Shown piece by piece: positions 51,221 to 55,277 of a stretch of DNA of 55,277 nt. Numbering within the stretch: the first letter of the stretch is position 1; every line of letters starts with the position of its first letter. The position numbers were made by a program, and so were the translations under genes. A model generated the notes under the pieces. That model saw nothing but the letters and a program-made list of their open reading frames with translations, was not told the DNA's origin and did not search any database. Source of the DNA: RGIG4140 sp045614025 (lineage in GTDB: Bacteria > Pseudomonadota > Alphaproteobacteria > CAAHEQ01 > UBA3637); assembly GCA_045614025.1 (NCBI GenBank), contig JAZLCE010000011.1:1-55277 (forward strand), given 5' to 3'.

Positions 51221-53605
51221 TTAAAACTCAAGCGTTACGTTTTGAAGTTGGTATCCTTCTTCATTATAGTAAGGTTCTTGACTGATTGAGGCGATGGTAA
51301 CCGTTTCATCCCAGTTTTCTTTTATGTTTGGCGCGAGATGATATTCATATTTTTCCATTGGTTTTAAGTTTGAATAGGTGCAATGAATAATATTTTCTTG
51401 CGAGTTGAAAATGGATTGATAAACCTTAAACGGGGAAAGATACGTATAAAAAGTTCCATAAGGCACAAAATCAGAAGAAATGGTTTGAATATCTTTGCCT
51501 GTTTTTAAAGAGGCAGTATTTGAAGAGCCATCCCATTCGATATGCGCAATGATGGTACGACCATTTTTAAACAAAAATCCGCAACTTCCATCATAAAACG
51601 TTTGGATATAAGAAGGTGTTTCGCCATTAAACGATTGAATAAGCTCAGTTGGAAAAGCAATTTGCTTGAAGTGAAACGTTTTGTTTTCTTCTTGCATGAG
51701 GCCAAAAAGGCAAGTTGTTGTGATCCAAAGATCTTGGTGTTTAACTTTAAAAATCAAATCATCTGAAATTTGATTAAAACTTGCAAGCGCTTGTTGAACT
51801 TCACCAAGGTTTATTTTTTTGTTTTCAAGATCAAAAGTGGCTTTTTGTACCGTTCCAGGGATGTTTGACCCTGTTGTATTGCCAAAATCAAAGAAATAAT
51901 ATTCTTGTTTGTATTTAAAAATAAAACTAGACGTGTGAGAGGAAATCGCCTCTTTAAACGTTAATTGGATGGCACTTCCTGTGTTTGGAAAATAATAAAC
52001 ATAACCAGAATAAGTGTTTGAAACAAACTCTTCATCAATAACGGTATTGATGCCATATCTGATTGAAATTTCGCTACTTACGTAAGGACACATTTGATAA
52101 GATATTTTTTTTGCATATACACTGGCAGATATACCCCCATTTTTTAAGAAAAGCGTTGCCGGGCTGAGGACACCAACTCCTGTTGAAGTTATTTCTTGAG
52201 GGGTGTTTCCCTTAAGTTTATGCATAAAAGCTGTGTTACTTGAATTAAACACGCCAGAGCCATTTTCATTTAAGAAAAAACAAGCTTCGTTAAAGGTTGG
52301 TTCTATGGTTGAAAAGGGCTGTTTCGGGGTTGTTCTTTTATAAAGTTGACACATTTTTGGAGAGACCTTTGTGCTTGCATTTTCTTTGAAAGCATAAGAG
52401 ATAAAGGTGTTTTCATCCATATAAAAACCATAAATAATATCGCCAGTTGTTGACCCGAATTCATAGCTAAAATCAGCCATATCATCAATTTTTTCTTTTG
52501 CAACGTGGATATAATAATTCAAGTGTGGATTAATAGGGGAATAAATGTTATTTGGATTCCAACACAAGGCCTCGTTTATTAAATTAGGGGTAGCTTCTTC
52601 ATGAAGAAGGGTGTATGTATAATTCGTTGGATTATCATAAAACCCTTCATCATTAAGGGCAAGCGTTTCATCAATTGGGGTGGCTTTAATAAAATGAACT
52701 TTTCTTGAAGAGGTACTCCCCGAAACTAAAACCAAATAATTTTGGCCGAATAATAAAATATCGGGATTATTAATATCAGTTATGATATCCAAAATATTAA
52801 AACTTGAAAGTTCATTGGTGTTTGGATTAATTTTAAAAATTGTTTTGCCACCAAGGGCAAATGTATGCGAAGTATGAATATCGCCACTGGCCCTTGCAAA
52901 TTCAGCTATATTATGCGAAGAGGCAAGTGTTTGTTTGGTTATCAATTGATATGAATAAGTGTTTTCTTCTTCATTGAAAATAAGTTTTAAAACATCAAAC
53001 AAGCCGTTACTTGCATTATATTGAATTAAATAATCGCCTTTGGAATCAAAAAAGGAATAACTTAAAGCAAAACTTGAAAAATTTCCGCCACTTGGATAGG
53101 AAAGGGCGCTGAAAACATCTTCATTTTCGGGGTTAAGAACATAATTTAACCCTAAATTTTGATGAATGGGGTTTCTTTCGCCAACAGATGATTTTACCTT
53201 TGTTGTTCTTTGCCTGAGTGGATAAATTGTTTGGGTTTCCCGATCAAATCGATAGGTAAAAAAGGTGCTGTTATAAAAGCCTAAATAAATGATATCTTGG
53301 TAACAACAGCCAAAATTAGCCACGTGAGTGATGAAATCGCCAACAAGATTGCCAGTAAACGAGCCCTTTTGAATTGGAAGATTTTTTTGATTCTTTTGAA
53401 TCATCACTTTATCGCCTGGATGAAATGTATATGAAGAAAAAAAATCTTTGCTTGGCGAGCTTGTTTTTAATGATTCAATTGCTTGAGAAAATTGGCGAAA
53501 AGGCGTTTTATCATTAATTTGGGCTCCTTTTTTTTGAAGGGCTGTAGTGATTAAGTTTTTTGATTCAATGGCATAGTTTAATTTTTGATTTAATTTCGTT
53601 GTCAT
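51221..53605 (-). CDS. Large tail-associated / receptor-binding-like protein
   Basis: 794 residues. The N-terminal ~50 residues (NYAIESKNLITTALQKKGAQ ... FRQFSQAIESLKT) match the helical start of many phage tail proteins. The rest is a long series of beta-rich stretches with repeated YYF, FDF and GxI patterns and no enzyme motif; it could be a beta-propeller or receptor-binding domain. Last gene of a four-gene set and starts 1 base after the preceding stop. The identification rests on the N-terminus and neighbours, so the function is only suggested. Confidence 0.65.
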   Translation of the reverse strand: MTTKLNQKLNYAIESKNLITTALQKKGAQINDKTPFRQFSQAIESLKTSSPSKDFFSSYTFHPGDKVMIQKNQKNLPIQKGSFTGNLVGDFITHVANFGCCYQDIIYLGFYNSTFFTYRFDRETQTIYPLRQRTTKVKSSVGERNPIHQNLGLNYVLNPENEDVFSALSYPSGGNFSSFALSYSFFDSKGDYLIQYNASNGLFDVLKLIFNEEENTYSYQLITKQTLASSHNIAEFARASGDIHTSHTFALGGKTIFKINPNTNELSSFNILDIITDINNPDILLFGQNYLVLVSGSTSSRKVHFIKATPIDETLALNDEGFYDNPTNYTYTLLHEEATPNLINEALCWNPNNIYSPINPHLNYYIHVAKEKIDDMADFSYEFGSTTGDIIYGFYMDENTFISYAFKENASTKVSPKMCQLYKRTTPKQPFSTIEPTFNEACFFLNENGSGVFNSSNTAFMHKLKGNTPQEITSTGVGVLSPATLFLKNGGISASVYAKKISYQMCPYVSSEISIRYGINTVIDEEFVSNTYSGYVYYFPNTGSAIQLTFKEAISSHTSSFIFKYKQEYYFFDFGNTTGSNIPGTVQKATFDLENKKINLGEVQQALASFNQISDDLIFKVKHQDLWITTTCLFGLMQEENKTFHFKQIAFPTELIQSFNGETPSYIQTFYDGSCGFLFKNGRTIIAHIEWDGSSNTASLKTGKDIQTISSDFVPYGTFYTYLSPFKVYQSIFNSQENIIHCTYSNLKPMEKYEYHLAPNIKENWDETVTIASISQEPYYNEEGYQLQNVTLEF

Positions 53606-54013
53606 TTAAATTTCCTCCCCATTCAAAGTATCAGCCAATAAAAGAGAGTCTTCATAATTGATTTTGGCTTGTTGCGCCCAATATTTAGCAGAACCAGCGG
53701 GATTTTCTTCAATATCGGCATCTGCCCAATATTTGGCTTCTTCAGTGATATAATTTTTTTGTTCTTCAGCGTTTTGATTAAATTTTATTGTTTCTTCAAA
53801 GGCATTTTGATTGAAGAGCATAATAGCGCCTTCTAAATCAGCCCCAGCGCTATTGATAATTTCTTGTAAAGCGGGTTTAGCCGTTTTTTCAAGATAATTT
53901 TCAATTTCTTCCAGCCCGTTTCGAACGAAAACACCTTGAACTTTTAAATCAATGGGTTCAGTTCCAATGCTCACATGAATAGAATTTGGTAAATAAGAGT
54001 TAATTTCTTGCAT
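53606..54013 (-). CDS. Phage tail-fibre-like coiled protein
   Basis: 135 residues. After a short beta region (SIHVSIGTEPIDLKVQG) it is helical and alanine-rich. It has the duplicated AKYWADAD...PAGSAKYWAQQA motif found in tail-fibre stalk regions of tailed phages, where it follows collagen-like or coiled shafts. Its stop is directly next to the 794-residue gene start. AGGAGA-type site (TAGGAGAT) upstream. Confidence 0.75.
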   Translation of the reverse strand: MQEINSYLPNSIHVSIGTEPIDLKVQGVFVRNGLEEIENYLEKTAKPALQEIINSAGADLEGAIMLFNQNAFEETIKFNQNAEEQKNYITEEAKYWADADIEENPAGSAKYWAQQAKINYEDSLLLADTLNGEEI

Positions 54014-54022
54014 AAAAATCTC

Positions 54023-54364
54023 CTAAATTGTTTTAAGTTCTTGAATGGTAAATGAAGCTTTTGTATCTGGGTGAGGGGGATAAAACGTATATTTAGCGCC
54101 GTTTAAAAAGGTGATAGACATTTGAATAAAATATGTTCCCGCTTCAATGTCGGTGAGTTCCTTTTCCAAAAGCAAAAGACTTTGCCCTGTTTCAGCATCA
54201 AGATGATCTGAAATTTCTTTATGAATCACCGGGAGCAATTGCCCTTCTTTAAAAACTTGAATAGTGATAATGGCTCCATGAATGGGTTGATGAAAATGAA
54301 CAGGGATTGAAAAAGTATCCCCCTTTGTGATGCTGATATGATTACTTGTTAATAAAAAAGACAT
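54023..54364 (-). CDS. Small phage-structural-like beta protein
   Basis: 113 residues of predicted beta-sandwich: ISITKGDTFSIPVHFHQPIHGAII... GTYFIQMSITFLNGAKYTFYPPHP. The 'kGDtf.i.v.f' start and overall size resemble baseplate/fibre-linking (BppU N-terminal-like) domains. Good GGAGGAAT ribosome site. Lies 9 bases upstream of the fibre-like gene. Identification by pattern and context only. Confidence 0.55.
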   Translation of the reverse strand: MSFLLTSNHISITKGDTFSIPVHFHQPIHGAIITIQVFKEGQLLPVIHKEISDHLDAETGQSLLLLEKELTDIEAGTYFIQMSITFLNGAKYTFYPPHPDTKASFTIQELKTI

Positions 54365-54373
54365 GATTCCTCC

Positions 54374-55051
54374 TTAATTAATGGGCGCAAATTTAGCTGT
54401 GCATCCCGAAAAATAAATATAAACATATTGACCAACAGGGATGATCAATGTGTCTGGTTGCGTGTAATTATAAGAATATGAAAGAGAGCGTTTATAACCG
54501 CCCACTTCAATATATCCATTCATTCTTGTGGGTAATTCAAAAATAACATATCCAAAAGTTGGCGTGTTATAACCACTTGAAATCGTTGTTAAATTATTAT
54601 ATTTTGGGAAAAGGCTTCCAAGGTATTCAACTTTTTTGTTATCAAATTCTTGATCAATTTTATCGGCAACAAACTTGGTAGATGCCCCTTTATTGGATTT
54701 GTCAGAAACATCAAGCGTTGGCATATAAACGGGATTTAAAAATTCTTTTGCTCCACCGATTTGGCAATCTTTGTTTTTGGGAACAAAATTTAAATCAATT
54801 TCATCTAATTGAGCCTTTGTAACCGCATCTTGCTTGTTAACGCCATTTGAAACGCCCGTGATGGGAAAACCACCCATATTGAGGGCGCCTTCCATTGGGG
54901 CGCGCCCATCTTTTAAAAGGGTTTGAGATAATCCTTCAGCAAAGTTATCATCTTCTGCATCATGGTGATCTGTTACGATTTCAATACCGTTTATGCGGTC
55001 TTCTTCCCAATTATGCAGGCGTTCAAAGGTTCCTGTTGTTGTAAATGGCAT
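54374..55051 (-). CDS. Phage tail-fibre protein
   Basis: 225 residues. The N-terminal half has classical fibre features: NWEEDRINGIEI near residue 15, then LLKDGRAPMEGALNMGGFPI and GVSNGVNKQDAVTKAQLDE, the shaft pattern of many phage and prophage fibres. The C-terminal half is beta-rich with aromatic residues (GGYKRSLSYSYNYTQP, VGQYVYIYFSGC), perhaps a small receptor-binding tip. AAGGAG precedes the ATG. First gene of the operon, with its own promoter. Confidence 0.8.
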   Translation of the reverse strand: MPFTTTGTFERLHNWEEDRINGIEIVTDHHDAEDDNFAEGLSQTLLKDGRAPMEGALNMGGFPITGVSNGVNKQDAVTKAQLDEIDLNFVPKNKDCQIGGAKEFLNPVYMPTLDVSDKSNKGASTKFVADKIDQEFDNKKVEYLGSLFPKYNNLTTISSGYNTPTFGYVIFELPTRMNGYIEVGGYKRSLSYSYNYTQPDTLIIPVGQYVYIYFSGCTAKFAPIN

Positions 55052-55080
55052 AAAAAAACTCCTTCTTTAATTGATAAAAA

Positions 55081-55126
55081 ATAAAAAAAGGATAGGACTA
55101 TAAAAAAAATTATAATCATATCCTTT
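55081..55126 (-). terminator. Hairpin in the leader of the tail-fibre operon
   Basis: On the minus strand AAAGGATA and TATCCTTT arms are followed by a T-run. It lies between the promoter and the first gene, so it may act as an attenuator. Confidence 0.55.
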
Positions 55127-55170
55127 GCTGTTAAATAAAAAAATGGGGGTATTTAATATCTCTTTAATGG

Positions 55171-55199
55171 GTTATATCTTAAAAAAAGAAGGCTGACAA
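55171..55199 (-). promoter_or_regulatory. Promoter of the tail-fibre operon
   Basis: Minus strand TTGTCA, 17-base spacer, TATAAC, about 120 bases before the first fibre gene. Confidence 0.65.
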
Positions 55200-55277
55200 G
55201 GGATAAAAAATGACAAAAGTGACAAAATAGCAATATTTAATAGTATCAAAAGGTTATTGAAGATTCTTAAAGTATTA

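Overview
The window is AT-rich and densely coded. Its housekeeping genes (rpoZ-rsh-acpS order, rplU-rpmA, leuS, uvrA) suit a proteobacterium, most likely a reduced-GC, host-associated (possibly gut) alphaproteobacterium. This is inferred from gene order and accessory content (BspA-type leucine-rich repeats, ankyrin proteins, a secreted serpin, a blood-group-type glycosyltransferase, an aryl-sulfate sulfotransferase). No rRNA is present to settle it.

Layout. 1-3.1 kb: MFS transporter, S66 peptidase (LD-carboxypeptidase/MccF type), PHP phosphoesterase. 3.2-6.3 kb: a translationally coupled type II restriction-modification operon (two adenine-type methyltransferases and a PD-(D/E)XK-like nuclease) between two ~70-bp direct repeats, next to tRNA-Pro(CGG); a 17-bp copy of the tRNA 3' part lies 180 bp away. 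6.4-9.4 kb: envelope genes: a beta-barrel protein, two tandem TRL-like lipoproteins, and a GT6 glycosyltransferase whose reading frame is split at a TTTC tetranucleotide tract (candidate phase variation). 9.4-14.8 kb: leuS and uvrA. 14.8-21.3 kb: a four-gene operon, with a clear promoter, of unrecognised proteins built almost wholly from about twenty divergent ~100-residue repeats; this is the best candidate for an undescribed family. 22.1-28.7 kb: four tandem BspA-type LRR proteins, three sharing an unrecognised N-terminal domain.

28.9-30.9 kb: rplU-rpmA, then a 1.4-kb non-coding stretch with a seven-copy ~88-bp minisatellite. 31-39.5 kb: a secreted serpin, a small membrane protein, and two large effector-like proteins (HExxH plus YwqK/MORN plus ankyrin; ankyrin plus acidic ELPY repeats). 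39.6-45.8 kb: NSS-type symporter, HAD phosphatase, YwqK/MORN_2 protein, acpS, rsh, rpoZ. 46-51.2 kb: a DHODH-like protein with altered active-site residues, Fe-type superoxide dismutase, galE, a small lipoprotein, a putative 32-aa peptide and a periplasmic aryl-sulfate sulfotransferase. Its N-terminal module resembles that of the GT6 protein 41 kb away. 51.2-55.2 kb: a four-gene tail-fibre-like operon with its own promoter.

Co-working groups: the restriction-modification trio; rpoZ-rsh-acpS (transcription/stringent response/lipid priming); GT6, galE and AssT (possible glycan and phenol-sulfate chemistry at the envelope); and a large set of repeat proteins probably facing a host, other microbes or phage. 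Functions of unrecognised proteins are described only from visible sequence features.
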